A stretch of DNA of 64,000 nucleotides from Ectothiorhodospiraceae bacterium (GTDB lineage: Bacteria > Pseudomonadota > Gammaproteobacteria > HK1): NCBI GenBank assembly GCA_024234875.1, contig JACKNM010000005.1, forward strand, positions 1 to 64,000, written 5' to 3'. Under the pieces are notes generated by a model. The model searched no databases and had not been told where the DNA came from. It worked only from the letters and a program-made list of their open reading frames with translations. A program made the translations under genes and the position numbers. This document shows positions 8,400-16,367 of this stretch, piece by piece (positions within the stretch are counted from its first letter, which is position 1; every line of letters starts with the position of its first letter).

Positions 8400-9598
8400 C
8401 GTCGGCCCCGTCCGAGATGTCGGGTACCGGTGACGACGCGGACGCCGCCGGCCCCTGGCTGCGTCTGTTGCTCGGCGATCTCGCGCCGGAGCGCTTCATC
8501 GGCGAGCATCTCGACCGCGAGCCGATGCACGCCGAGGGCGCGGCGGCGGGCGTCGAACTGCTCACCGTGGACGCGTTCGAGCGGATGGTGCGCGGCCCGA
8601 CGTTGCTCGGGCGCTGCGAGCTCCAGGTGCGCCGCGCCGATCAGCCGGACATCCGTCTGGCCACCACCCCGGCGGAGGCGAGCGAGGCCCTCTCGCAGGG
8701 GCACGTGCTCCACGTCAACACCCTGGAGCGCGTGCTCGACGGTGAGCACCCGATCGCGCGGCTGGCCGGTGCGCTCGGTGACTGGCTGCAGGCGCCGTTG
8801 CGCGGTATCTCGGTATTCCTCGGTACCGGCGGCGCCCAGGGGCTGCCGCTACATCATGACGACGAGGACATCTTCACCTTCCAGCTCGCGGGCCGAAAGC
8901 GGTGGCGGCTCTACCCGCGGCGCAACCCGAAGGTGCCCTCGGAGGCATCTGGCGAGCCGGGTCAGGCGTTCGCCCAGGTCACCATGTCACCCGGTGACAC
9001 CCTCTATCTGCCGCGCGGCTTCCCGCACGAGGTGACCTGTCTCGACGGGCCGGCGCTGTCGCTCGGGATCGCGTTTCGCGCCGCCGACTGGAGTGAGCTG
9101 ATGCTCGGTGCGCTGGCGGAGGTCGCAGTCGACGACCCGGCGCTGTGGGCGGGTGCGCCGCCGCCCGGCGTCGCGCTCGACGAGTCGGTGGTCGCGCGCA
9201 AGCGCGCTGCGTTGCACGCCGCGGTCGACCGCCTCGACGCGACCCGGCTGCGCGCTGCCCTCGCCCGGCGGCGTCAGGGTCGCCGGCGAGCGCCCGCGGC
9301 CGGCCGACTCACCTTCGTCCAGGCGATGCTCGCCGACCGTATCAACCTCCAGACCCCGTTGCAGGTCGTCGATCGCGGGGGCCTGCGCCTGGTGGACCGG
9401 GGCGATCGGGTGATTCTCGTCCACGGCCAGGGTGAGCCACTGGCCGCCCCGGTCAAGGCGCGCGAGGCGCTGGTCGTGGTGGTCGAGTCGACCGGACCGT
9501 TCCGGCCTCGGGACCTGGGCGAGCGTCTCGACATCGCCGGGCGCCTCGCGCTCGCGCGCAAGCTGGTGCGGATGGGGATTGTCGTGCGCGCCGATTGA
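8396..9598 (+). CDS. JmjC/ROX-family 2-oxoglutarate and Fe(II)-dependent oxygenase (cupin fold)
   Basis: A 400-residue protein with the layout of the ribosomal oxygenase family (bacterial YcfD/RoxA, human MINA53 and NO66): a JmjC-type cupin core, a dimerisation region and a C-terminal winged-helix-like domain. The iron ligands are visible as His153-x-Asp155 in LHHDDED and His211 in GFPHEV, and FQLAGRKRWRLY after the HxD matches the YcfD pattern. YcfD hydroxylates an arginine of ribosomal protein L16. The GTG start at 8396 overlaps the stop of the GRF-repeat peptide, so both are made together; this suggests that the repeats, each with one Arg, are the substrate rather than L16. It could instead be a plain L16 hydroxylase, but the coupling argues against that. 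Confidence 0.85.
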   Translation: MTSAPSEMSGTGDDADAAGPWLRLLLGDLAPERFIGEHLDREPMHAEGAAAGVELLTVDAFERMVRGPTLLGRCELQVRRADQPDIRLATTPAEASEALSQGHVLHVNTLERVLDGEHPIARLAGALGDWLQAPLRGISVFLGTGGAQGLPLHHDDEDIFTFQLAGRKRWRLYPRRNPKVPSEASGEPGQAFAQVTMSPGDTLYLPRGFPHEVTCLDGPALSLGIAFRAADWSELMLGALAEVAVDDPALWAGAPPPGVALDESVVARKRAALHAAVDRLDATRLRAALARRRQGRRRAPAAGRLTFVQAMLADRINLQTPLQVVDRGGLRLVDRGDRVILVHGQGEPLAAPVKAREALVVVVESTGPFRPRDLGERLDIAGRLALARKLVRMGIVVRAD

Positions 9599-9602
9599 GC
9601 CC

Positions 9603-9628
9603 GCCCCGGCGGTGGGTCGAGCCGGGGC
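9603..9628. terminator. Terminator-like hairpin between convergent genes
   Basis: Perfect 8-bp stem (GCCCCGGC with GCCGGGGC) around a 10-base loop, between the oxygenase stop at 9598 and the stop of the oppositely directed acyl-CoA dehydrogenase at 9639. There is no T tract on either strand, so intrinsic termination is plausible but not proven. Confidence 0.45.
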
Positions 9629-9638
9629 ACCTGCCGGC

Positions 9639-10802
9639 TCAGTACGAGCGTGGTAGCCCCAGCGCGCGCTCGGCGATGTAGCAGAGGATCATCTCCGGGC
9701 TCACCGGTGCGATGCGCGGGATGAGCACCTCGCGCCACAGCCGCTCCACGTGGTACTCGCGCGCATAGCCCATGCCACCGTGGGTCATCAGCGCGCGCTC
9801 GCAGGCGCGGTACGCGGCCTCGCCGGCAAGGTACTTCGCGGTGTTGGCCTCGACGCCGCTCGGGAGTCCGCGGTCGTAGGCCCAACCGGCGCGCAGCGTC
9901 GCCAGCCACGCCGCCTCGAGCTCCATCCAGCAGCGCGCGAGCGGATGCTGAATCGACTGGTTCTGCCCGATCGGGCGGCCGAAGACCACGCGCTCGCGTG
10001 CGTAGCCCGCGGCCCGACCCAGGGCGTGGCGACCGATTCCGACCGCCTCCGCCGCGATCAGCACGCGCTCGGGGTTCAGGCTGTGCAGCAGATAGCGAAA
10101 TCCCTGCCCTTCCTCGCCGATGCGGTCGGTGACCGGAACCTCGAGGCCGTCGATGAACAGCGCATTCGAGTCGACCGCCGCCCGCCCCATCTTCGGGATC
10201 TCGCGGACCTCGATCCGCGCCCGATCGAGGTCGGTGTAGAACAGCGACAGCCCGTCCGCCGGGCGCCCCTCGCCGAGTGGGCGGGTGCGTGCGAGGAGCA
10301 TGATCTTGTCGGCGACCTTCGCGGTCGACGTCCACACCTTGCGTCCGTCGACGACGTAATGGTCGCCGGCTCGTCGCGCGGTGGTGGTGATGCGCGTGGT
10401 GTCGAGCCCGGCGTCGGGCTCGGTGACCCCGAAGCAGGCGATCTCGCGGCCCGCCACCAGCGGCGGAATCCAGCGCGCGCACTGGTCGGGCGTGCCGAAG
10501 ACGGTGATCGCGTGCGGACCGAAGATGTTGATGTGGATGGCCGACGCCGCGCTCATGGCGCCCGGTGAGTCGGCCACCGCATGCATCATCACCGCCGCGT
10601 CCAGCACCCCGAGACCCGAGCCACCGTGCTCGGACGGCATCGCGATCCCGAGCCAGCCGCCCTCGGCCATCGCCGTCCTGAACTCGTGCGGGAATCGCGC
10701 CTCGCGGTCGCAGGCGAGCCAGTAGTCGTCCGGAAACCGCGCCATGATGCGGCGCACCGACTCGTCGATCGCGCGGTGCTCGTCGGTCGGTGAGAAATCC
10801 AT
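9639..10802 (-). CDS. Acyl-CoA dehydrogenase
   Basis: FAD-dependent acyl-CoA dehydrogenase of 387 residues that oxidises an acyl-CoA to the 2-enoyl-CoA and hands electrons to ETF. Three family domains can be followed: helical N-domain from MDFSPTDEHRAI, the beta domain with CFGVTEPDAG and KVWTSTA, and the C-terminal helical domain with VFGRPIGQNQSIQ and the THGGMGYAREY block. The start at 10802 matches the family N terminus; an upstream in-frame ATG at 10928 would add 42 residues that read through a perfect hairpin. The acyl chain preferred cannot be told. It stands alone, convergent with the oxygenase gene. Confidence 0.9.
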   Translation of the reverse strand: MDFSPTDEHRAIDESVRRIMARFPDDYWLACDREARFPHEFRTAMAEGGWLGIAMPSEHGGSGLGVLDAAVMMHAVADSPGAMSAASAIHINIFGPHAITVFGTPDQCARWIPPLVAGREIACFGVTEPDAGLDTTRITTTARRAGDHYVVDGRKVWTSTAKVADKIMLLARTRPLGEGRPADGLSLFYTDLDRARIEVREIPKMGRAAVDSNALFIDGLEVPVTDRIGEEGQGFRYLLHSLNPERVLIAAEAVGIGRHALGRAAGYARERVVFGRPIGQNQSIQHPLARCWMELEAAWLATLRAGWAYDRGLPSGVEANTAKYLAGEAAYRACERALMTHGGMGYAREYHVERLWREVLIPRIAPVSPEMILCYIAERALGLPRSY

Positions 10803-10893
10803 GCGCGCCCTCGCCTCGACGCGACGCCGCCCGTCGCGGCCTCGTAAGGACGCGATGATAGCCGAGCGCGAGACCGCGTCTTGCGCGACGCGA

Positions 10894-10925
10894 GTCGGGA
10901 AGTCGCAGGGATGCGACTTCCCGAC
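10894..10925 (-). terminator. Perfect 14-bp hairpin downstream of small membrane protein gene
   Basis: Arms 10894-10907 and 10912-10925 are exact reverse complements, with a GGGA loop. The structure begins six bases after the TAG of the gene at 10932-11246 and ends about 90 bases before the acyl-CoA dehydrogenase start. No T run follows on the minus strand, so it may be a terminator, an mRNA 3' end stabiliser or a repeat-family palindrome. Confidence 0.55.
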
Positions 10926-10931
10926 CAATGG

Positions 10932-11246
10932 CTAACGCATCGCCGCCATCCCGTGGCGCATCTGCAGATGCCAGGGGCGGAACTGCAGGGTGTGGACGAT
11001 GCGCATCGGCCAGATGACCGCCTCGCAGGCGACCAGTAGCATCGCGATGCCCGCGATCGCCTCGCCGACGGGAAGGCCCACGGCCTTCACCGCCAGCCCG
11101 AGACCGACCCCGAGCAGGCCGATGAGCGGCAGGGTGTACGCGGCCGCGAAGTGCCCGGCGCCGCAGCGCGGGTTCTTGATGCAGAGCGAGACCCAGGCGA
11201 TGCCGCCGACGAGCGGCACGAACGAGACCGCCTTGTTGAGATGCAC
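10932..11246 (-). CDS. Small hydrophobic membrane protein, function unknown
   Basis: A 104-residue protein with two to three probable membrane helices (about residues 8-22, 37-60 and 64-82) and a short basic C terminus. The loop sequence KNPRCGAGHF between helices one and two and the His-rich end (RIVHTLQFRPWHLQMRHG) stand out, but I cannot match it to a family. It is bounded by the CoA transferase gene upstream and a strong hairpin downstream, so it is probably a single transcript unit. Confidence 0.55.
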   Translation of the reverse strand: MHLNKAVSFVPLVGGIAWVSLCIKNPRCGAGHFAAAYTLPLIGLLGVGLGLAVKAVGLPVGEAIAGIAMLLVACEAVIWPMRIVHTLQFRPWHLQMRHGMAAMR

Positions 11247-11451
11247 GGTGAGTGGTCCCCCGCCGGTTGCGCGCAGTGAGCGCTGTCGCGAGGGATCATC
11301 GGCGCCGCAGGGCGTGCGCTTGAGCCGCGGAATGTGACCGAGCCGTCAGTCGGCGCCGGGTGGGCTCAGAGGTTGGTTACAGGAGAGTTGCCGTCGCGAG
11401 CAGGCGGCCGCGGCGGACCTCGCAGCAGGTCGTCATTTCGGAGCCACCCTC
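11247..11451. other. Intergenic stretch with a structured repeat at its right end
   Basis: Two hundred bases between the start of the small membrane protein gene and the stop of the CoA transferase gene. The left part must hold the promoter for the membrane protein, but I see no clear boxes. The right end (11412 onward) is one copy of the stem-loop repeat also found near 47.66 kb. Confidence 0.5.
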
Positions 11452-11455
11452 TCAG
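11412..11455 (-). repeat. Stem-loop repeat, copy A, abutting the CoA-transferase stop codon
   Basis: A stem of GGCGGACC and GGTCGTC (one bulge, one G-U pair) holds the loop TCGCAGCA, followed by a conserved tail ending in the reverse complement of the TGA stop of the gene at 11452. A second copy lies at 47658-47703 with the same loop and tail but different stem bases that still pair. Confidence 0.6.
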
Positions 11456-12657
11456 CGCCGGCGCTTCTCCACCACCGCCCCGGCCTCGATCAGGGCGTCG
11501 ATCTCGGCCGTGGAGAATCCGTGCTCGGCCAGCAGCTCGCGCCCGTGCGCGCCGAACGGCGGCGGCGTGCGGCGGACCTCGCCCGGCGTGCGCGAGAGCT
11601 TGATCGGGATTCCGGTGCCCCGGTACCAGTCCTTCTCGACCGCCATCTCGCGGTGGAGGGTGTGCGGGTCAGACATCACCTCGGCGGTGTTCATCACCGG
11701 GCCGGCGGGGAGCCCGGCCGCCAGCAGTCGCTTGCAGAGCTCGTGCCCGTCGACGTCGGCCATCGCGACCTCGAGCTCGCGGGTCAGCTCGATGCGGTTC
11801 ACCACCCGGTCGCGGTTGTCGCGAAACCGCGGGTCGGCCGCGAGCTCCGGCCGGCCGAGCTCCTCGCACAGCCGCGAGAACGCGCGGTTGTTCCCGGCGC
11901 CGAGGAAGATCTCGGTGGTTCGCGTCTTGAACTTGTCGTACGGGCTGATGTTCGGGTGCGAGCTGCCGGTGAGGCCCGGGGTCTTGCCGGAGAGGTAGTA
12001 GTTGGCGACGTGGGGATGCATCAGCGAGATGGCGCAGTCGTACAGCGTCATGTCGACGTACTGCCCCTTGCCCGAGCGGGTGCGCTCGACCACCGCCATC
12101 AGCAGCGCGATCGCGGTGTAGAGGCCGGTACCCATGTCCACCATCGCGATGCCGAGCCGCGTCGGCCCCGAGTCGGGCTCGCCGTTGACGCTGAACATGC
12201 CGGCCATGGCCTGGACGATGGCGTCGTAGCCGGGATAGCCGCCGAGCGGCCCGTCGGCGCCGAAGCCGGAGATGCGGGCGTGGATCAGCCGCGGGAAGCG
12301 CTCGGCCAGCACCTCGTGGTAGCCGAGTCCCCAGCGCTCCATCGTGCCCGGCTTGTAGTTCTCGAGCAGGATGTCCGCGCCGTCGAGCAGGCGTAGCAGC
12401 GTCGCACGGCCCTCTTCCCTGGAGAGATCGAGCCCCATCGAGCGCTTGTTGCGGTTGACGCCGATGAAGTAGGAGGCGTCCTCGTCGTGGAACGGCGGGC
12501 CCCAGTCGCGCACCTCGTCGCCCTGCGGCGGCTCGATCTTCACGATCTGAGCCCCGTGATCGCCGAGGATCTGGGTGCAGTACGGTCCGCCCAGCACGCG
12601 GCTGAGGTCGATCACCTTGAGCCCGGCCAGGGCGCCGAAGGGACTGGTCGCGCTCAT
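11452..12657 (-). CDS. CaiB/BaiF-family CoA transferase (class III)
   Basis: A 401-residue class III CoA transferase, which moves CoA between carboxylic acids through an aspartyl-CoA intermediate. The N terminus LAGLKVIDLSRVLGGPYCTQILGDHGA is the classic family opening (Rossmann-like domain), followed by KIEPPQGD, NRNKRSM, and the catalytic Asp region GYDAIVQAMAG. The C-terminal half has PHVANYYLSGK and the substrate loop. Start at ATG 12657 with AGGAG in front; the 59-residue upstream extension is Arg-rich noncoding-like sequence. Acid substrate unknown; the neighbouring acyl-CoA dehydrogenase could act on its product but lies beyond another gene. Confidence 0.9.
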   Translation of the reverse strand: MSATSPFGALAGLKVIDLSRVLGGPYCTQILGDHGAQIVKIEPPQGDEVRDWGPPFHDEDASYFIGVNRNKRSMGLDLSREEGRATLLRLLDGADILLENYKPGTMERWGLGYHEVLAERFPRLIHARISGFGADGPLGGYPGYDAIVQAMAGMFSVNGEPDSGPTRLGIAMVDMGTGLYTAIALLMAVVERTRSGKGQYVDMTLYDCAISLMHPHVANYYLSGKTPGLTGSSHPNISPYDKFKTRTTEIFLGAGNNRAFSRLCEELGRPELAADPRFRDNRDRVVNRIELTRELEVAMADVDGHELCKRLLAAGLPAGPVMNTAEVMSDPHTLHREMAVEKDWYRGTGIPIKLSRTPGEVRRTPPPFGAHGRELLAEHGFSTAEIDALIEAGAVVEKRRR

Positions 12658-12693
12658 CTGCTCCTCGCTCGCATCGACATCGGTGAGGCAGCG

Positions 12694-12699
12694 ATTGTA
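12694..12699 (-). promoter_or_regulatory. Candidate -10 box for the CaiB-type gene
   Basis: On the minus strand TACAAT stands about 37 bases before the ATG at 12657. The hexamer 17 bases upstream (CTGTCC) matches the -35 consensus at only three positions. The otnK gene is preceded by the same GCTACAAT context. Confidence 0.4.
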
Positions 12700-12880
12700 G
12701 CCGCTCGGCCTGCGGGGGACAGCGCCGGTCGGGAAGGGGCTTCTCGCTCGCACTCGATTGCCCACAGAATGGGCGCGCGCGTGCAGGCGCCGCAGTGGCC
12801 GATCGCACCGACGCCGGGGCGCCCGGTCGCGCATCCTCGAACCCAGGCGTGCGCTGCCACCAGAACCGAGGAGCGACCCG

Positions 12881-13978
12881 ATGCAGATCGACTTCCATCA
12901 CGCGGTGACCTACGTGGTCGCTCGCCTCGCGGGCTTCGGGCACGCAGAGGCGGAGGTGGTCGCGCACAGCGCGCAGTACGTCGACGACGCGACCAACGGC
13001 GGCGAGATCCTGTTCGACAACGGCGCCCTCTACTCGCGGATCGCCTCCGCGCACAAGATGCTCGACTACCGCAACTTCGAGCGTCTGGCCACCGCGCGGG
13101 TCTGGATCCCGTTCCATTTCCTGCCGGGAAACGAGGGATTGCCGGCGGGCCAGGGTGAGGACATCGACCTCATGCAGCGCATGGTCTGTCGTCCCGACAG
13201 TCACGTCGCGCGCGCGATGGTCGCCGCCGCGATCGCCGCGCGGCACCAGCCGTACGGTCTACATCGCCTCGGCATCACGATGCACGTCTACGCCGACACC
13301 TGGGCCCACCAGGGTTTCGCCGGCGTGAATCACGAGGTGAACCTGGTGCGCAACGTGCGCGACGATGCGGGGAATCTCGATACGTCGTTGCGCAATCGTC
13401 TCAAGAGCTTTTTCGACGACGTGTTCGACAGTGCGACCAGCAACTTCGTCGGCAAGACGATGCCGCTCGGCCACGGCGCGGCCCTCAGCTATCCCGACCG
13501 GCCCTATCTCCACTGGCGCTACGAGGACGGGCTCGGCAGCGCGGTCGAGCGCGACAACCCGAGCGACTTCCTGACCGCCGCCGAGCGGATGTGCGAGGCG
13601 ATGCAGCGCTTTCGCATCGGCGATCCGAGCGCCGCGGTGCCGGGGCTTCCGGCCGCCGACCGCGAGCGCATCGGGCGGCTGTTGGCGGAGACCCGGCTCG
13701 AGGAGGGCGAGGACCGCCACGCGGTGTGGCTGGACCACATCCGCGGCGGGCATTTCGCCTTCGGCGCCGCGCAGCCGCGCTATGTCGACAAGGGGCGCGG
13801 CTCGTGGAAGTTCCTCGCCATCGGTGACCACAAGCGACGTGACTACAGCACCGAGCGCTTCGACTACCGGCCGTCGTTCCTGCACAGCGACTGGAAGATG
13901 TTCCACGATGCGCTGCTGGCCCACCGCTTCGAGGTGATCCACGAGATCCTGCCGCGGTTCGGGATCTGCGCCGCCTGA
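12881..13978 (+). CDS. Conserved protein with HxxxDxxxH metal-site motif (DUF6765-like, tentative)
   Basis: A 365-residue protein without signal peptide or membrane helix. It opens MQIDFHHAV and has a block MHVYADTWAHQGF (His135, Asp139, His143) that resembles the metal-binding helix of zinc-dependent phospholipase C and S1/P1 nuclease folds; HSAQYVDDATNGG near residue 29 and HIRGGHF near 287 add further candidate ligands. I think it belongs to the DUF6765 group, but that is recall, not a search. GAGGAG lies eight bases before the ATG. It is divergent from the CoA transferase gene and convergent with the molybdopterin dehydrogenase gene, so it is an independent unit. Activity is unknown; a metal-dependent hydrolase is a guess from the motif. 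Confidence 0.65.
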   Translation: MQIDFHHAVTYVVARLAGFGHAEAEVVAHSAQYVDDATNGGEILFDNGALYSRIASAHKMLDYRNFERLATARVWIPFHFLPGNEGLPAGQGEDIDLMQRMVCRPDSHVARAMVAAAIAARHQPYGLHRLGITMHVYADTWAHQGFAGVNHEVNLVRNVRDDAGNLDTSLRNRLKSFFDDVFDSATSNFVGKTMPLGHGAALSYPDRPYLHWRYEDGLGSAVERDNPSDFLTAAERMCEAMQRFRIGDPSAAVPGLPAADRERIGRLLAETRLEEGEDRHAVWLDHIRGGHFAFGAAQPRYVDKGRGSWKFLAIGDHKRRDYSTERFDYRPSFLHSDWKMFHDALLAHRFEVIHEILPRFGICAA

Positions 13979-14023
13979 ACGCCGCGCGGGCGGGACCTCG
14001 GCGGCGCCAGTCCCCGGCCGCGG

Positions 14024-16351
14024 CTACCGGGCGCGGCGGATCGCCTCCCAGACCCGGTGTGGCGTCGCCGGCATGTCGAGGGTGGTCACGCCGAGCGGTG
14101 CGAGCGCGTCGGCAATGGCGCTGGTGACGCAGGCGATGGCGCCGACGGTTCCCGCCTCGCCGGCGCCCTTGACGCCGAGCGGGTTGGTCGGGGTCGGTAC
14201 CGGGTGGGTCTCGATCACCGCCCCCGGGACCTGGTCGGCGCGCGGCATCGCGTAGTCCATGAACGAGCCGGTGAGCGGCTGGCCGTCGGCGTCGAACACC
14301 ATGCGCTCTTGCAGCACCTGGCCCAGGCCCTGCGCGATGCCGCCCTGGAGCTGGCCTCGCAGCAGGCGGGGGTTGAGCACGGTGCCGACGTCCTCGACCA
14401 CCCAGTAGCCGAGCACCACGATCTCGCCGGTGTCCGGGTCGACCTCGACCTCGCACAGGTGACAGCCGTTGGGGAAGGTCGGACCCGGTGGGGTGAACGT
14501 CGCATGGCCGCGAAGGCCACCCTCGATGCCGCGACCGCGCAACGCCGGATGGTGGGCCGCGCGCGCGACCTCGTCGAGCGACACCCGGCGGTCGGTTCCG
14601 GCGACCCGGAACTCCCCGGCGGCGTGCTCGACGTCCTCGTCCGCCACCTCCAGAAGGTGGGCGGCGACCTTCCGTGCCTGCTCGATCAGGCGGTCGACGG
14701 CGCCGGAGAGCGCGGCGCCGCCGAGTCCCGACGCCCGCGAGCCGCCGGTGCCGACACCGTAGGCGACGAGGTCGGTGTCGCCCTGGACGTAGCGGATGCG
14801 CTCGAAGTCGAGCCCGAGCCGCTCGGCGACGAGCTGACGGAACACCGTCTCGTGACCCTGGCCATGAGAATGCGTACCCATGTGCACCACCGCGTCGCCG
14901 CCGGGATCGAGACGGATGTCGGCCGCCTCGTCCAGCATCCCGGCCGAGGCCTCCACGGTCATCGCCACGCCCATTCCGCGCAACCGGCCGCGGCCGCGGG
15001 CCTCGGCGCGGCGCGCCTCGAATCCGGCGTGGTCGGCGAGCGTCAACGCCGCGTCGAGCACCGCCTCGAACTCGCCGCTGTCGTAGCGGAAGTTGAGCCC
15101 GGTCTGAAACGGCATCTGCGACGGCGCGATGAGGTTTCGCCGCCGCAGCTCGATGCGGTCGATGCCCATCGCGCGAGCCGCGCGGTCGATGACCTGCTCG
15201 ATGGCGAGCGACGCCTCCGGTCGGCCGGCTCCGCGATAGGGACTGGTCGGTCCGGTGTGACTCAGCACGCCGCGCACCCGGGCGTGGATCGCAGGCGTGC
15301 GGTACGGGCCGGCGAGACCGCCGAGGTTGCCGAAGGCGGGGAACGGCCCGAAGAAGGTCAGGTAGGCGCCGAGGGCGGCCAGACCGTCCAGGCGGAGCGC
15401 GAGGAAGGTGCCGTCGGCGTCGAGGGCGAGCTCGACCGTGTAGTGGACCTCCCGTGCCTGGTCGATGGCGGTCATCATCTCGCCGCGCTCGACCACCAGC
15501 TTCACCGGTCGGCCGAGATGGCGCGCGGCCCAGAGCGCAAGCGCGATCTCGGGGAACGGGCTCGCGCGAAGACCGAACGAGCCGCCCATGTCCGGGCTCA
15601 CCACCCGGATTCGGGACTCGGGCACCCGCAGCACGTCCTGGGCGAGGAACCGCCGCAGCAGGTGCGGCATCTGGTTCCCGGTGCGCAGCGTGTAACGCTC
15701 CTCGAGCGGGTCGAACTCGGCCAGGACCGCGAGCGGCTCGAGCGGGTTCGCGCACACGCGGGTGATCGGGATGATCGCCCGCTCGACGTGGGCGGCGCGC
15801 GCGAAGGCGCGCTCCACCGCCGCCGCGTCGCCGTTGCGGAACTCGAACGCCACGTTGTCCGGGCAGTCGTCCCAGACCACGGGCGCGCCCGGGCGGACCG
15901 CCTCGCCGATCGTCGCGACCGCCGGGAGCGGGGTGTACTCGACCTCGACCCGGTCGGCGGCGTCGCGAGCTGCCGCCGCGGTCTCGGCCACCACCATCGC
16001 GACCCCCTCACCCACGAAGCGCACACGCTCCGTCGCGAGCGGCCACCACGGCGGGACGAAGAGCGGCTCGCCATCGGCACGGCGAAGGCCGGGGAGCGTC
16101 GAGCCGAAGGTGGGGAGAGGGCCGAGCCCGTCGGGCACCACGTCGGCGCCGGTGATGATCGCGAGCACGCCGGGCGCGCGGGCCGCCGCGGTGGTGTCGA
16201 CGGCCTCGATTCGGGCGTGCGGGTGCGGCGAGCGGACGAGGCAGGCGTGGGCCTGGCCGGGCAGGCCGAGATCGTCGGTGAAGCGGCCGCGCCCGGTGAG
16301 GAGGCGGAGATCCTCGACCCGCGGCGCCGACTGGCCGATGGCGAATCGCAT
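14024..16351 (-). CDS. Molybdopterin-binding subunit of a xanthine/CO-dehydrogenase-family enzyme
   Basis: A 775-residue large subunit of the xanthine oxidase family. Residues about 18-128 are the a/b hammerhead domain (LTGRGRFTDD, RSPHPHARI), and the rest is the two-part molybdopterin domain with GSFGLR, YRGAGRPEA, MGTHSHGQGHETVF and the C-terminal GVKGAGEAG block. YRGAGRPE at the active-site loop is the form II type, not the YRCSFR of true aerobic CO dehydrogenases, so another hydroxylation or oxidation is likely. The [2Fe-2S] and FAD subunits normally encoded beside it are absent. It starts 16 bases after otnC ends and is probably the last gene of the otn operon. Confidence 0.88.
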   Translation of the reverse strand: MRFAIGQSAPRVEDLRLLTGRGRFTDDLGLPGQAHACLVRSPHPHARIEAVDTTAAARAPGVLAIITGADVVPDGLGPLPTFGSTLPGLRRADGEPLFVPPWWPLATERVRFVGEGVAMVVAETAAAARDAADRVEVEYTPLPAVATIGEAVRPGAPVVWDDCPDNVAFEFRNGDAAAVERAFARAAHVERAIIPITRVCANPLEPLAVLAEFDPLEERYTLRTGNQMPHLLRRFLAQDVLRVPESRIRVVSPDMGGSFGLRASPFPEIALALWAARHLGRPVKLVVERGEMMTAIDQAREVHYTVELALDADGTFLALRLDGLAALGAYLTFFGPFPAFGNLGGLAGPYRTPAIHARVRGVLSHTGPTSPYRGAGRPEASLAIEQVIDRAARAMGIDRIELRRRNLIAPSQMPFQTGLNFRYDSGEFEAVLDAALTLADHAGFEARRAEARGRGRLRGMGVAMTVEASAGMLDEAADIRLDPGGDAVVHMGTHSHGQGHETVFRQLVAERLGLDFERIRYVQGDTDLVAYGVGTGGSRASGLGGAALSGAVDRLIEQARKVAAHLLEVADEDVEHAAGEFRVAGTDRRVSLDEVARAAHHPALRGRGIEGGLRGHATFTPPGPTFPNGCHLCEVEVDPDTGEIVVLGYWVVEDVGTVLNPRLLRGQLQGGIAQGLGQVLQERMVFDADGQPLTGSFMDYAMPRADQVPGAVIETHPVPTPTNPLGVKGAGEAGTVGAIACVTSAIADALAPLGVTTLDMPATPHRVWEAIRRAR

Positions 16352-16367
16352 CTCCCGCGGCCTGCCG

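Noticed and set aside
8396..9598. Oxygenase considered as the ordinary ribosomal protein L16 arginine hydroxylase
   Set aside because: Not excluded, but the overlapping precursor-like gene makes a dedicated peptide substrate the better hypothesis.
14024..16351. Molybdopterin subunit considered as aerobic CO dehydrogenase CoxL
   Set aside because: Active-site loop is YRGAGRPE, not YRCSFR, and the CoxS and CoxM genes are absent.
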